From a virus, in IMG/VR virus record IMGVR_UViG_3300042261_002388, positions 1-23,281 of that record: DNA of 23,281 nt, one strand, 5' to 3'. Under the pieces are notes generated by a model. The model ran no database searches, had not been told where the DNA came from, and saw nothing but the letters and a program-made list of their open reading frames with translations. The first letter of the stretch is position 1. Every line of letters starts with the position of its first letter. Positions 13,567 through 21,769 of this stretch are shown here, piece by piece. Both the position numbers and the translations under genes were made by a program.

Positions 13567-14316
13567 ATGACGAACCAAGCAAAAATTACCCAGGGCATGT
13601 ACATGATGTACAACGGCACAGTCTATGCCGAGCTCACTGATATCAGTGCGCCGCCCTTCAGCGTCGAGAAGGTAGACGCCACTTCCCACGACTCGACATA
13701 CAAAGTGTCAGTTCCGGGACAGGGGTCCTTCGGAGATATGACTTTCAAGGGATATTTCGTAAACGATACTGCCCAGGCCGCCCTTCGCGTTCTTGCTCTC
13801 GCGAAGACCACCGGAACCTGGAAGATTGTTTACCCCTCGACATTCGGAACGCTGGCATACAGCATCCCCGGATTCATCTCATCATACTCGGTAATTACCC
13901 CCATGAAGGGTGCACCGGCCACGTTCAGCGTGACCATCACTCCCACAGAGTCCGTTACCGAGGTAACCACTGCAGGCGCTGCTCTCACCACTCCCTTCTG
14001 GAGTATGGACGATGAGCACGGCACGGAAATCACTTCTCTGTTCACAACGCCCGCAGCAGCAACCTATACAATCGACGGCACTATTTACGCCGACAATACA
14101 GGGTTCACGCTTAAACCCACTGCAACCGCTGGCACCATCTACGTGGATGGAACTGTTGTTACAACTGGGAATGATTCCAGTCTGATTAGCATGCCCCTCG
14201 CATCCTACCCGTCTGGAAGCATTAAGACAACCTTTATCGTGGTTGACCAGGGCGCGTCATACGTCCCGAAGATTTATCGGTTCCGCATTACCCGTGGCAC
14301 TGCCAACCACCCATAA
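13567..14316 (+). CDS. Major tail (tube) protein with C-terminal Ig-like domain (249 aa)
   Basis: The tube-forming domain covers about residues 1-135 (KITQGMYMMYNGTVY at the start, later FGDMTFKGYFVNDTA and ATFSVTITPTE). The second half (about 145-245) resembles the cadherin-like beta-sandwich repeat (GTIYVDGTVVTTG, later SYVPKIYRFRITRG). Such Ig-like domains decorate the outside of many tails. AGAGGT (13553-13558) lies 8 nt before ATG 13567, which I choose over TTG 13546. It is directly followed by the tail assembly chaperone genes. Confidence 0.88.
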   Translation: MTNQAKITQGMYMMYNGTVYAELTDISAPPFSVEKVDATSHDSTYKVSVPGQGSFGDMTFKGYFVNDTAQAALRVLALAKTTGTWKIVYPSTFGTLAYSIPGFISSYSVITPMKGAPATFSVTITPTESVTEVTTAGAALTTPFWSMDDEHGTEITSLFTTPAAATYTIDGTIYADNTGFTLKPTATAGTIYVDGTVVTTGNDSSLISMPLASYPSGSIKTTFIVVDQGASYVPKIYRFRITRGTANHP

Positions 14317-14337
14317 TCATTTTTTAAAGGAGTTAGC

Positions 14338-14793
14338 ATGTCTAGAGAAAGCATGCCCATTAAACTGGGCGAAGAGATGTATCACCTGCGGTTCACTATC
14401 CGCGACGTGTGCAACTATGAATCGCGCTTCGGGTCAATCTATATGGGGATTGACATGAACAAGTTTGGGTTTGACATAGCGTCCAAACTACTCTGGACTG
14501 GTCTTAAAGACCAGCAGAAAGATGGGTCGTTGGTCCGACACTTTGAACCAAACGAAAAAGGCCTTGAAGATGCGCAGGAGTTTACGAAGAAGTTCATCGC
14601 GCAATTCAAAGGATTGGGGGGCATATCGACGTTATACGTCACAATAACTATGGGTATGGTGGTGTCGGGTTGGATAACTTTACCAGAGCCACAGAACACG
14701 GATAAAACGCCCGCAAAACAGGGGGATGATACCCCAAACCCAAAACCGTCTCGGAAACGCTCACCGAGAAAGAAACCCAACGTAACATCCTGA
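14338..14793 (+). CDS. Tail assembly chaperone, short form (gpG-like, 151 aa)
   Basis: Located between tube and tape measure genes, as with lambda gpG. The start has a strong ribosome site, AAAGGAG. Residues 1-115 form the folded part (KLGEEMYHLRFTIRDVCNYE, later FIAQFKGLGGISTLYV). The end is a Pro/Lys/Arg-rich tail (KPSRKRSPRKKPN) made only when ribosomes do not shift. The chaperone coats the tape measure and recruits tube protein; the shifted form is described separately. No sequence identity with lambda gpG is claimed; the role rests on place and the frameshift. Confidence 0.85.
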   Translation: MSRESMPIKLGEEMYHLRFTIRDVCNYESRFGSIYMGIDMNKFGFDIASKLLWTGLKDQQKDGSLVRHFEPNEKGLEDAQEFTKKFIAQFKGLGGISTLYVTITMGMVVSGWITLPEPQNTDKTPAKQGDDTPNPKPSRKRSPRKKPNVTS

Positions 14794-15146
14794 AATCAAC
14801 AGGATGGACCCTCGATGAATTCTGGAAGGCCACCCACGCGGAGATAGAGGTCTGCGCTGGCATACAGAACGAGACCAACTTTGAGCAACTCAAATTGCTC
14901 GATTACATGTTCGCCAGTATTGGGCACAAGATTGTATCCGTTACCGGTGCAAAGGTAAAACTTGTTGATTGCCTCGTACTTAATCATGGTGGCGCCGACG
15001 GGACGGGCCATGGTTACAAGTATGGGCCAGGAGACACTCTGGTATCGGAAGAGCCAGGGTCTGAAGAAGAACTAATCGAACAAACAGCGCGTCTACAGGA
15101 AATGAAGAACAAGATGCGCGGATTCATAGGAGGGTCGAATGGCTGA
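14730..15146 (+). CDS. Tail assembly chaperone, -1 frameshift extension (gpT-like)
   Basis: Reading frame -1 relative to the 14338 gene is open from 14730, after a stop at 14727, and has no good start near its beginning. Its protein is clearly real (KSTGWTLDEFWKATHAEIEV, later GYKYGPGDTLVSEEPG), matching tail chaperone C-terminal parts. By a -1 shift at 14733-14745 it is joined to the first 136 codons of the upstream gene, giving a 269-aa protein. A later TTG (14895) is an unlikely start because conserved residues lie before it. It overlaps the tape measure start by 8 bp. Confidence 0.86.
   Translation, partial: YPKPKTVSETLTEKETQRNILKSTGWTLDEFWKATHAEIEVCAGIQNETNFEQLKLLDYMFASIGHKIVSVTGAKVKLVDCLVLNHGGADGTGHGYKYGPGDTLVSEEPGSEEELIEQTARLQEMKNKMRGFIGGSNG
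14733..14769 (+). promoter_or_regulatory. Programmed -1 frameshift signal with tandem slippery sites
   Basis: Two in-register heptamers share one base: C CCA AAC (14733-14739) and C CCA AAA (14739-14745). Zero-frame codons are CCA AAC CCA AAA. Slipping at either gives the same protein (TPNPKTV). Nine and three nt after the two sites is a perfect 6-bp stem (TCTCGG 14749-14754 with CCGAGA 14764-14769, 9-nt loop), which can act as a stimulator. Confidence 0.85.
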
Positions 15147-16497
15147 AGAAATGCAATACATGGCCAAATTAGGCATAGACGATGCCGACTTTCTTAAGGC
15201 ACTCACCGACATGGAAGGTGCCTTTAAGAGTTTCGTAACAGGGTCTACACTTGGGTTGGCAGCCGTTGGAACAGCGGCAATCGCGGCAACAGAACATCTA
15301 ATAGCGATGTCCAGGGCCGCAGAAGATATGATGGAATTATCCGAAGTTATTAACGTCAATGTTCAAGACCTTCAGAAGTTCCAGTATGCAGCAAAACTTG
15401 CTGGGGAAGAGGCCAACGCCTACGATAGCATGTTGGCAAAAATGGTACTCTCGGCTTCGCAGGCTTCAGACGCAACAAGCAAGCAGGCGGAAGCGTTCAG
15501 GAAGTTGGGGGTTGACCCAAGCGGTAAGTCGACATCTGAACTCTTTATCGATATTGCGGAGGCATTGAAAGGTGTAGACGATGCACAGACGAAAGCGGAA
15601 ATCTCGTCTGTGTTACTCGGCAAGTCGTGGGTCGAGGCAAATAAGTTAACTAACAACTACGTAGAGAACCTCGATAAGATTGAGAAACAGACTTACCTCA
15701 CGAACGAACAGGTGATGAAGCTCAACGAATCTAACGAGAAGATGAACGAGCGCTGGGCAAAACTTTCTAGCTATACAGACCGTGCCACAATGGCCGTCTT
15801 TGAAGTTACAGATGCTTTGAGTTTTCAGGCACGTGGCCTCGAATGGGTTATGGGTCTATGGGACCAGTACACTAGTAAGGCCGCTGCTGTTAGTGGAGCA
15901 ACGAAAACCGAGACGGCGTATAACCGTGATGCCGAAGCTCTTGTCGCGCAGATGTCCGTAGCTGACAAGGCTGGGAAAGCAGAGCAGTTGAAATACCTCA
16001 ATGACGAGTACAACGCGGGGAACCTCACTGCCGAACAGTATAACGCAAAACGGCTCGAACTGACAGGTGTTAAGGACGCCATGGTTGGCGGTAAGGTCGC
16101 CGACATACTCATGGGCCAGTCTTTCGGTTTTGACCAGAGTAGCCAGTCTGGTTACTACGCATCTGGCGTTAATGGCAGCATGGGTGTCAATGCTTCACCC
16201 ACGCAGGCAAACGCGTATCAGTTACAAGTTGCCGAAGGGCTTTACCAGAAATACTACGACCAACTCACTGGAGACAAATGGGGCCAGCAGGCTTACCGTA
16301 GCGAGATTGCCAGGCAGCTTGCATATAACGAGGCAGCCTCTGGCTACAAGTCACAGGATGAGGCGTGGGCTGCTGTTGGCTATAAGCAAGGGACCAATAT
16401 TACCATTATCAACTACAACAGCGGCAATGCCAGCCCAGAGGAGATTGCAAACGCGTCCGCGGAGAAAATGTCGCGCATTATTGCTGGAGGTGTCTGA
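15139..16497 (+). CDS. Tape measure protein (452 aa)
   Basis: Determines tail length and is largely helical. A hydrophobic stretch lies at about 36-58 (TLGLAAVGTAAIAATEHLIAM), and the central region holds long helices. It follows the chaperone genes directly (8-bp overlap, AGGAGGGT ribosome site). At 452 residues it is short; using the usual rule of about 1.5 A per residue, the tail would be near 68 nm (inference). Pattern VNVQDLQKFQYAAKLAG (74-90) is typical of tape measure N-terminal parts. The end has no lysozyme or peptidase domain that I can see. Confidence 0.9.
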   Translation: MAEEMQYMAKLGIDDADFLKALTDMEGAFKSFVTGSTLGLAAVGTAAIAATEHLIAMSRAAEDMMELSEVINVNVQDLQKFQYAAKLAGEEANAYDSMLAKMVLSASQASDATSKQAEAFRKLGVDPSGKSTSELFIDIAEALKGVDDAQTKAEISSVLLGKSWVEANKLTNNYVENLDKIEKQTYLTNEQVMKLNESNEKMNERWAKLSSYTDRATMAVFEVTDALSFQARGLEWVMGLWDQYTSKAAAVSGATKTETAYNRDAEALVAQMSVADKAGKAEQLKYLNDEYNAGNLTAEQYNAKRLELTGVKDAMVGGKVADILMGQSFGFDQSSQSGYYASGVNGSMGVNASPTQANAYQLQVAEGLYQKYYDQLTGDKWGQQAYRSEIARQLAYNEAASGYKSQDEAWAAVGYKQGTNITIINYNSGNASPEEIANASAEKMSRIIAGGV

Positions 16498-16892
16498 TGA
16501 AGATTACGTGGGACACGAGTATGATTGAAAGGGGCCTCATGGGCTTCATTGATGACGCCAGGAAAGCAGTGCAGGACCGCAAAGTCGAAGCCGTAACGAA
16601 AGCGGGAGACGCCTATGCAGCGGACGTGCAGAAAGTGGCACCAGTGGACACGGGTTTCTACAGAAGCCGCATCCGCTCGGAGGTTACCGCTGGAGATAGT
16701 CCCGTTGCGCGTATCGGGTCTCCTGTCAAGTATATGCATCGCCTTGAATTTGGGTTTCACGGAGCCGACAGACTTGGACGTAATTACAACCAAGCCGAAC
16801 GTGTTCACTGGCGGTCAATGTGGTATGTCCATCTTGAGGAATACAAGAATATCATTAACAGAATCATAATGCAGGATGTGCACTTGAAATGA
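16497..16892 (+). CDS. HK97 gp10-like tail completion/neck protein (131 aa)
   Basis: The motif A48-P-V-D-T-G53 with Y55-R-S-R-I-R, then Y79 and L83-E-F-G86, is the signature of the HK97 gp10-like family, which closes the head-proximal end of the tail. GGAGGTG is an excellent ribosome site (16486-16492). Its place after the tape measure is unusual; the family normally sits between connector and tube genes. It begins MKITWDTS, very like the next gene (MKITWQSS), perhaps by coincidence. Confidence 0.84.
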   Translation: MKITWDTSMIERGLMGFIDDARKAVQDRKVEAVTKAGDAYAADVQKVAPVDTGFYRSRIRSEVTAGDSPVARIGSPVKYMHRLEFGFHGADRLGRNYNQAERVHWRSMWYVHLEEYKNIINRIIMQDVHLK

Positions 16893-17749
16893 AGATAACA
16901 TGGCAGTCGTCCGCAGGGGTCCAGGTGGAATTCTCCAAGGACTCCGACACTTATAAACTGTTGAAGAACTACGACGGATTCTCGACTGCCTACATCGAGC
17001 ATCAGACAACCGTTGCTCCCTATCAGAACGGTTCGACGTATCTCGATACCCGTTTCGTGGAACGCCCGATAACGTTCAACGTTCTCGTAACGGCACCGAC
17101 CCTCACAGATGTTCAGGCAGCCGTCCAGTATCTATCCCGTCTACTCAATCCAATCGGTGGTCCAGGCATCCTTATATTTGAGTATGAGGATGGCACCACC
17201 TACTACATTAACGCTATTGGCCAGAACACCCCCGCGGTCAGCGCGGGCATGCGTGGGAACAACTACCAATTGGTAACTATCAACCTGATAGCCTACGACC
17301 CGTTTTGGTACTCAGACTCGCAGGCAGTAACCATAGGGTCGTCCACCACGGCAACATTCCCGCTGGTGTTCCCGTTCGTTCTGCCGTCCAACACAGCGAC
17401 AGTTGTCGCTAACAATACAGGAGACATAGAGGCACCAGTCACTATTGTCATCACGGGGGACGTAACCAATCCAGTGCTCACTAACACAACCACGGGTAAG
17501 GCAATCACCTTCGCAAAGGATATGGACGCGGGCGACACGATGACAATCACTACCGGCTTCGGAAACAAGACGGTATCCTATTACGACTCTAGCGCTGGCA
17601 CAACCGTCAACGGGTTCCAATATCTCTCCTCGTCTTCGGAGTTCTGGGGGCTTGTCCCTGGAGAGAACACGCTCACCTTTACTGCAACGTCAATTGATGC
17701 GGCAACACGAGCAATTGTTACGTGGCAGAATAGGTTTAGTGGGGTATAG
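16889..17749 (+). CDS. Distal tail protein (Dit-like, 286 aa)
   Basis: The hub at the tail tip. Position after the tape measure block, length and pattern (FVERPITFNVLVTAPT, later LSRLLNPIGGPGILIFEYE, then LIAYDPFWYSD) fit the siphovirus Dit/Sipho_tail family. The N-terminal ~150 residues form the ring domain and the rest a beta-rich galectin-like extension. The start overlaps the previous stop (ATGA). It should join the tube to the Tal protein that follows. Confidence 0.85.
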   Translation: MKITWQSSAGVQVEFSKDSDTYKLLKNYDGFSTAYIEHQTTVAPYQNGSTYLDTRFVERPITFNVLVTAPTLTDVQAAVQYLSRLLNPIGGPGILIFEYEDGTTYYINAIGQNTPAVSAGMRGNNYQLVTINLIAYDPFWYSDSQAVTIGSSTTATFPLVFPFVLPSNTATVVANNTGDIEAPVTIVITGDVTNPVLTNTTTGKAITFAKDMDAGDTMTITTGFGNKTVSYYDSSAGTTVNGFQYLSSSSEFWGLVPGENTLTFTATSIDAATRAIVTWQNRFSGV

Positions 17750-17751
17750 GT

Positions 17752-18975
17752 ATGGCAATTATTCAGCCATACCAGTCCGGTCGGGCCGACTATGGCGTAG
17801 ATGACTTCGCCGTTGTGGATACAGATTTCACGGTGGAGGGGTCAATCCACGTTCAGTCAGACCCGAAACCAACCGTCCCCATTCAGTTCTTTTCAGCCGC
17901 AATGGTGCTGGTCGCCGAAATCGACGACTACATCTACTTCACTTTCAACGAGAAGTGGTATGAGATTGACTCGTGGGAGATGCAGGTTAACCGCTACGCT
18001 GTGGGTGTAGATAAAATTGTAATTGGTGGGTTTGCCCGCTTCTACCATGGCAGCAAGGAACACATCGGCATCATTGAAAAGATAGAGTCTCCAGTCGGTC
18101 TTGGCGGGAAAGCCTCCGAGACTTGGAAGATATCTGGCCGTGGCGTGGAGGCCGCACTCTCGTTCCGTATCTGCATGACAGACACGGCATCGGGAACAGG
18201 TTACCACGCAACCAACGACAAGGCCGAAACAATTATGCGCCACTATGTGGACGCTGAATGCATAAATCCAACCGATGCCAAGCGTGTGATTACGGGGCTC
18301 ACATTAGCAGCCGATAGTGCACGCGGGGCGACAATCAAGTATAACGCTAGGTTACAGCCATTAACAGATGTGCTTTATGATATATGCACTGCAAGTGGGT
18401 TATCCTACGGTCTGGTGTGGTCTGGCTCTGGCCTTAATTTTACTTTTACCGTATATGCTGGCACCGACCGTTCGTCTACTGTGGTCCTGTCTCCAGAGTA
18501 TGATAACATCGAGACGATGAATTACTATCAGTCCAGCATTGACATGAAGAATGTCGCGTATGGCGGTGGCACTGGAGACGCTGCAGCACGAACAGTGAGA
18601 GAGTATTATAGTGGCACAGAGCCCGAGTATTGGGGTCGTAGAGAGTTGTTTATCGAGGCATCAGACTGCCTTGACAGTACTGCAATAGATGACCGCTCAA
18701 AGTCAGTTCTCGCGACCAAGTCGGTAGCGACTGCCTTCGAGGTTAACTATCTTGAGTCGAACACGTTCGTTTTTGGAACGGACTTTACCATTGGGGACAC
18801 CGTGAAAGTTGTCTTCCCGAACCTGGTAACCGCAAGTTATCAAATTGTATCGACATCACAAACTATCAACAAGGCGGGTGTTAAGACCGTCTTGGGATTT
18901 GGAAAGACTATTAAAAATTTACAGTCGGTGCTCATGGATTTAACCAAGGAGCAGTCGGCTACATTGAGGAGATAA
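17752..18975 (+). CDS. Tail hub / tail-associated protein (Gp37-like, 407 aa)
   Basis: Two bp after Dit. The pattern (FTFNEKWYEIDSWEMQ near the start, later GRGVEAALSFRI, then VNYLESNTFVFGTDF, then VKVVFPNLVTASYQIVS) matches the siphovirus hub proteins of the ReqiPepy6 Gp37-like family, which form the tail tip below Dit. No enzymatic domain is seen, so it is probably a short structural Tal. The end is helical and charged (MDLTKEQSATLRR). The ribosome site of the next gene lies in this end. Confidence 0.83.
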   Translation: MAIIQPYQSGRADYGVDDFAVVDTDFTVEGSIHVQSDPKPTVPIQFFSAAMVLVAEIDDYIYFTFNEKWYEIDSWEMQVNRYAVGVDKIVIGGFARFYHGSKEHIGIIEKIESPVGLGGKASETWKISGRGVEAALSFRICMTDTASGTGYHATNDKAETIMRHYVDAECINPTDAKRVITGLTLAADSARGATIKYNARLQPLTDVLYDICTASGLSYGLVWSGSGLNFTFTVYAGTDRSSTVVLSPEYDNIETMNYYQSSIDMKNVAYGGGTGDAAARTVREYYSGTEPEYWGRRELFIEASDCLDSTAIDDRSKSVLATKSVATAFEVNYLESNTFVFGTDFTIGDTVKVVFPNLVTASYQIVSTSQTINKAGVKTVLGFGKTIKNLQSVLMDLTKEQSATLRR

Positions 18976-18976
18976 A

Positions 18977-19807
18977 ATGACTGAAACATCTAGATTCCAC
19001 GATGTAACATCTAATACGGATGTCCACTTTGCCGAGACGTTCCGGACGGTCCACCTTGACGGCGTAGACCTTGCGGCGCTCAACGGGTTAAAGATTACCC
19101 AGAACAGCCCGCAGGCAATGAACGTTCTTATGGACACGGGTATCGCGTGGGTGCAGGGTCGTTGGTATAAAAATGACGCATCCAAGACCATATCGTTTGA
19201 TGCTGCTGATGCAACTTATACGAGGTATGATAGAATTGTTCTTAGAAGCACTGCTGCTGGTTCTCCTGGCACTGTTCGTGTGGCTGTTGTCAAGGGAACC
19301 GCCGCGGCCTCTCCCTCACTGCCTGCTCTTACGCAGACAGTCGACACAGTCTGGGAGATACCGATTGCCTACGTGACAATTGCTGCGGGGACTACGCAGA
19401 TTACTACTGCGATGATTACTGACCAGCGGGAGAACATGTCTTCTTCCGCTATCTCGTATGTCATCGACAATGGAGGAGCGGCAATCGGCACTGGCTCCAA
19501 GGGCTACATTCAGATTCCCTATGACTGTAAAGTTCTGGGGTGGACCGTAATCGGTGACCAGTCTGGCTCAATTGTGGTCGACATCAAGGCGGTTACAGTG
19601 TCATCATGGCCCGCATCGTCGCTAACAACTGCATCAATCGCGGGCACTGATAAGCCAACACTTTCGAGCAAGAAAGCCGCACGCTCGTTCGCCCTCACGG
19701 GCTGGACAACCGCGGTAACAGAAGGCGACATCTGGGAGTTTTACGTTGACAGCGCATCAACAGTAACGCGCGTCAGCATTATGATTCTTGTCGCTAGGAC
19801 GAATTAA
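18977..19807 (+). CDS. Tail appendage / baseplate protein (276 aa)
   Basis: Preceded by GAGGAG. Residues 1-155 (RFHDVTSNTDVHFAETF, then VLMDTGIAWVQGRWYKND, then YTRYDRIVLRS, ending MITDQREN) match an N-terminal module common to baseplate or fibre proteins attached to the Tal hub. Residues 157-276 (ISYVIDNGGAAIGTGSKGY, then DCKVLGWTVIGDQSGS) are a second beta-rich domain, like the knob of small phage fibres. It probably anchors or is one of the host-binding parts that follow. Confidence 0.76.
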   Translation: MTETSRFHDVTSNTDVHFAETFRTVHLDGVDLAALNGLKITQNSPQAMNVLMDTGIAWVQGRWYKNDASKTISFDAADATYTRYDRIVLRSTAAGSPGTVRVAVVKGTAAASPSLPALTQTVDTVWEIPIAYVTIAAGTTQITTAMITDQRENMSSSAISYVIDNGGAAIGTGSKGYIQIPYDCKVLGWTVIGDQSGSIVVDIKAVTVSSWPASSLTTASIAGTDKPTLSSKKAARSFALTGWTTAVTEGDIWEFYVDSASTVTRVSIMILVARTN

Positions 19808-19809
19808 TC

Positions 19810-20646
19810 ATGACCGTCGATACGTTTTACTCTCCGGGGAACTGGGTGTGTCCCTCGGGAGTACAATACGTTGACATCGTAGTCCAAGGTGGCGGAGGCG
19901 GTGGCCGCGCAGGTATCGGTTCAAGTGGTACTGGTGGCGCTGGGGGGATTGGTGGAACAACAACCACCGTGGCTAAAGTAGCCGTAACCCCCGGTAACTC
20001 TTACTCCATCGTCATTGGATATGGTGGAAGCGGCGGGTCAGATGGTCCATCGCCCAATGGCACCAATGGTGGCAGCAGCACCGCACTCGGTTACACAGGC
20101 GCAGGCGGTGCGGGTGCCACAGATATCAGCGGCACGGCTTACGGCAATGACGGCACGGGCACTGGCCACGGAACAGGGGGGTCGCCTCCGGGTGGCTCGG
20201 GCACTAGCGCCACTGGCTACAATGGTGGCGGTGGTGGTGGAGGTGCGGCCTACTTCACAGGTAGCGGAATTGGTGGCAATGGGGGTAACGGTGCACAGGG
20301 GAAGGTAACGATTACTTACGTGCTTCCAACCGTTGCCTTTAGCGGTTCTGGAACAGGTTCCACAGACCCACCTGCAGGCTCTAAACCTATGACGGTTACG
20401 TGGACCAACAACACCACCAACGGAACCACATTCTCTTGGCTTTTCCCAGGCGCTGGAACAACATCACAGAATATCGAGGACCCCGTAGATTCGGTATATT
20501 CCACATCTGGGTCGTACGACGTAACTCTTTACGCGTATAACGCATACGGCTGGTCCGCTCTTGTAAAGTCTGGCTACGTCACGGTTTACGGCGTCCCGTT
20601 CAACCAGTGTTGCATAATCGGGTCTGACCATCACAGAGGGAGGTAA
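19810..20646 (+). CDS. Glycine-rich adhesin-like protein with PKD domain (278 aa)
   Basis: Residues 1-26 and 46-71 are beta strands around a polyglycine region (VVQGGGGGGRAG), followed by Gly/Ser/Thr-rich sequence to about 163 (YNGGGGGGGAAYF) and a closing strand (GAQGKVTITYV). This layout resembles viral adhesins with polyglycine-II helices, such as phage S16 gp38. Residues 172-260 look like a PKD domain (FSWLFPGAG, then GSYDVTLYAYNAYG), a fold common in archaeal surface proteins. The end has a C-C pair. Likely role: binding the host surface or the fibre. Confidence 0.8.
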   Translation: MTVDTFYSPGNWVCPSGVQYVDIVVQGGGGGGRAGIGSSGTGGAGGIGGTTTTVAKVAVTPGNSYSIVIGYGGSGGSDGPSPNGTNGGSSTALGYTGAGGAGATDISGTAYGNDGTGTGHGTGGSPPGGSGTSATGYNGGGGGGGAAYFTGSGIGGNGGNGAQGKVTITYVLPTVAFSGSGTGSTDPPAGSKPMTVTWTNNTTNGTTFSWLFPGAGTTSQNIEDPVDSVYSTSGSYDVTLYAYNAYGWSALVKSGYVTVYGVPFNQCCIIGSDHHRGR

Positions 20647-20648
20647 TC

Positions 20649-21764
20649 ATGGCATGGGACGACACATTTGTTTATGGGGTTACTAAAATAACCTCGGCGC
20701 AATTAAACGCCATTATTGCAAAGATTAAGTCTATCGCGGAGTCCGACCTCTCGCTGTCAGACAACACGACAAACGACGTCAGCACCAGTAAGCATGGGTT
20801 CTTTCCGAAGTTCCCTGGTGGCTCTGGGTTCTTGCGTGCGGATGGACAGTGGGCCGCTACAGGTGCTGGTGACATCACTGGCAGTACTGGCAGTACCGAT
20901 GATGCAATCATCACTGCAGACGGGACGGGGGGTGCAACCTTCCAAGGGTCCCTAGCAACAGTAAACTCTAGCGGGTCTATTAACATTCCAAGTGGCCAGA
21001 AATACAAAATTAACGGCACTGCTCTTGCATACACCGACATAACGGGTGCGGGCTCGGGAACCGTCACCCACTCATCGGGTGCACTTACATCTGGTGGCGT
21101 GGTTGTCGGCAATGGAACCGACGATATTAAAATTGCCACAGATATTCCCACAGCAACAACTATCGGGTCGGCCTACATTTATCGCGCTGGTGGGACGGAC
21201 GTCCCCTATACTGATGGCGGTACGGGCATTAGCACCTATCCCAAGCGGACAATCTTCCTCTCGGGCGCGGGTGGGATTGCCTCTACAACTAGTGGCAACG
21301 ACTCGTTTACAACCACGGAGACCAGCACGAACAAGGTGAACTTCCGCGCCAGCAAGTTCATAGCAAGTGCAAGCGACGCATCGCACGAATGGGGCTTTGT
21401 GCTTCCAGCAAACTATGATGGCGGAACCGTCACGGCAACGCCATACTTCCACTGTGCAGCGGGCACTGAAGCCAGTAGCCACACGGTTATCTGGAACGTC
21501 CAAGGTGTGTGCTTTGCGGACGGTGAGACAATGGACACAGCCTATGGCACGCTCCAGACGTCTACTACAACCTTCGCATCGAGCAAGGCCGGTAAGCTGA
21601 TTGTTGGCGCAACCACATCAGCCATCACGCTCGGGGGCACGCCCGCGGGTGGCGAGTGGTGCCAGATACGTGCACAGCGTGAAGGTGACGACACGAACAC
21701 GGATGCCCAGTATCTTCTGGGAATCAAGATTGTATACCAAACCAACGGAACTTCGGACGAGTGA
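20649..21764 (+). CDS. Tail fibre protein (371 aa)
   Basis: Strong ribosome site GAGGGAGGT. The first 60 residues are helical (ITSAQLNAIIAKIKSIAES) and probably attach to the tail; residues 65-220 have short G/S/T/D repeats (GDITGSTGSTDDAI, later TSGGVVVGNGTDDI), typical of fibre shafts. Residues 225-371 form a conserved-looking knob (ASDASHEWGFVLPANYDGG, then GGEWCQIRAQREGDD), the probable receptor-binding tip. It is placed between the two polyglycine proteins. Confidence 0.83.
   Translation: MAWDDTFVYGVTKITSAQLNAIIAKIKSIAESDLSLSDNTTNDVSTSKHGFFPKFPGGSGFLRADGQWAATGAGDITGSTGSTDDAIITADGTGGATFQGSLATVNSSGSINIPSGQKYKINGTALAYTDITGAGSGTVTHSSGALTSGGVVVGNGTDDIKIATDIPTATTIGSAYIYRAGGTDVPYTDGGTGISTYPKRTIFLSGAGGIASTTSGNDSFTTTETSTNKVNFRASKFIASASDASHEWGFVLPANYDGGTVTATPYFHCAAGTEASSHTVIWNVQGVCFADGETMDTAYGTLQTSTTTFASSKAGKLIVGATTSAITLGGTPAGGEWCQIRAQREGDDTNTDAQYLLGIKIVYQTNGTSDE
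20877..20894 (+). repeat. Direct 9-bp tandem repeat in the fibre gene
   Basis: ACTGGCAGT occurs twice in direct succession and encodes the GST-GST repeat in the shaft part of the fibre. Such repeats can change copy number by slippage and so alter shaft length. Only two copies are present. Confidence 0.7.
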
Positions 21765-21769
21765 TTTAG

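Noticed and set aside
14895-15146. Independent gene starting at TTG 14895
   Set aside because: The same frame is open and protein-like back to 14730, with conserved-looking residues (GWTLDEFW) before the TTG, so a frameshift product explains it better.
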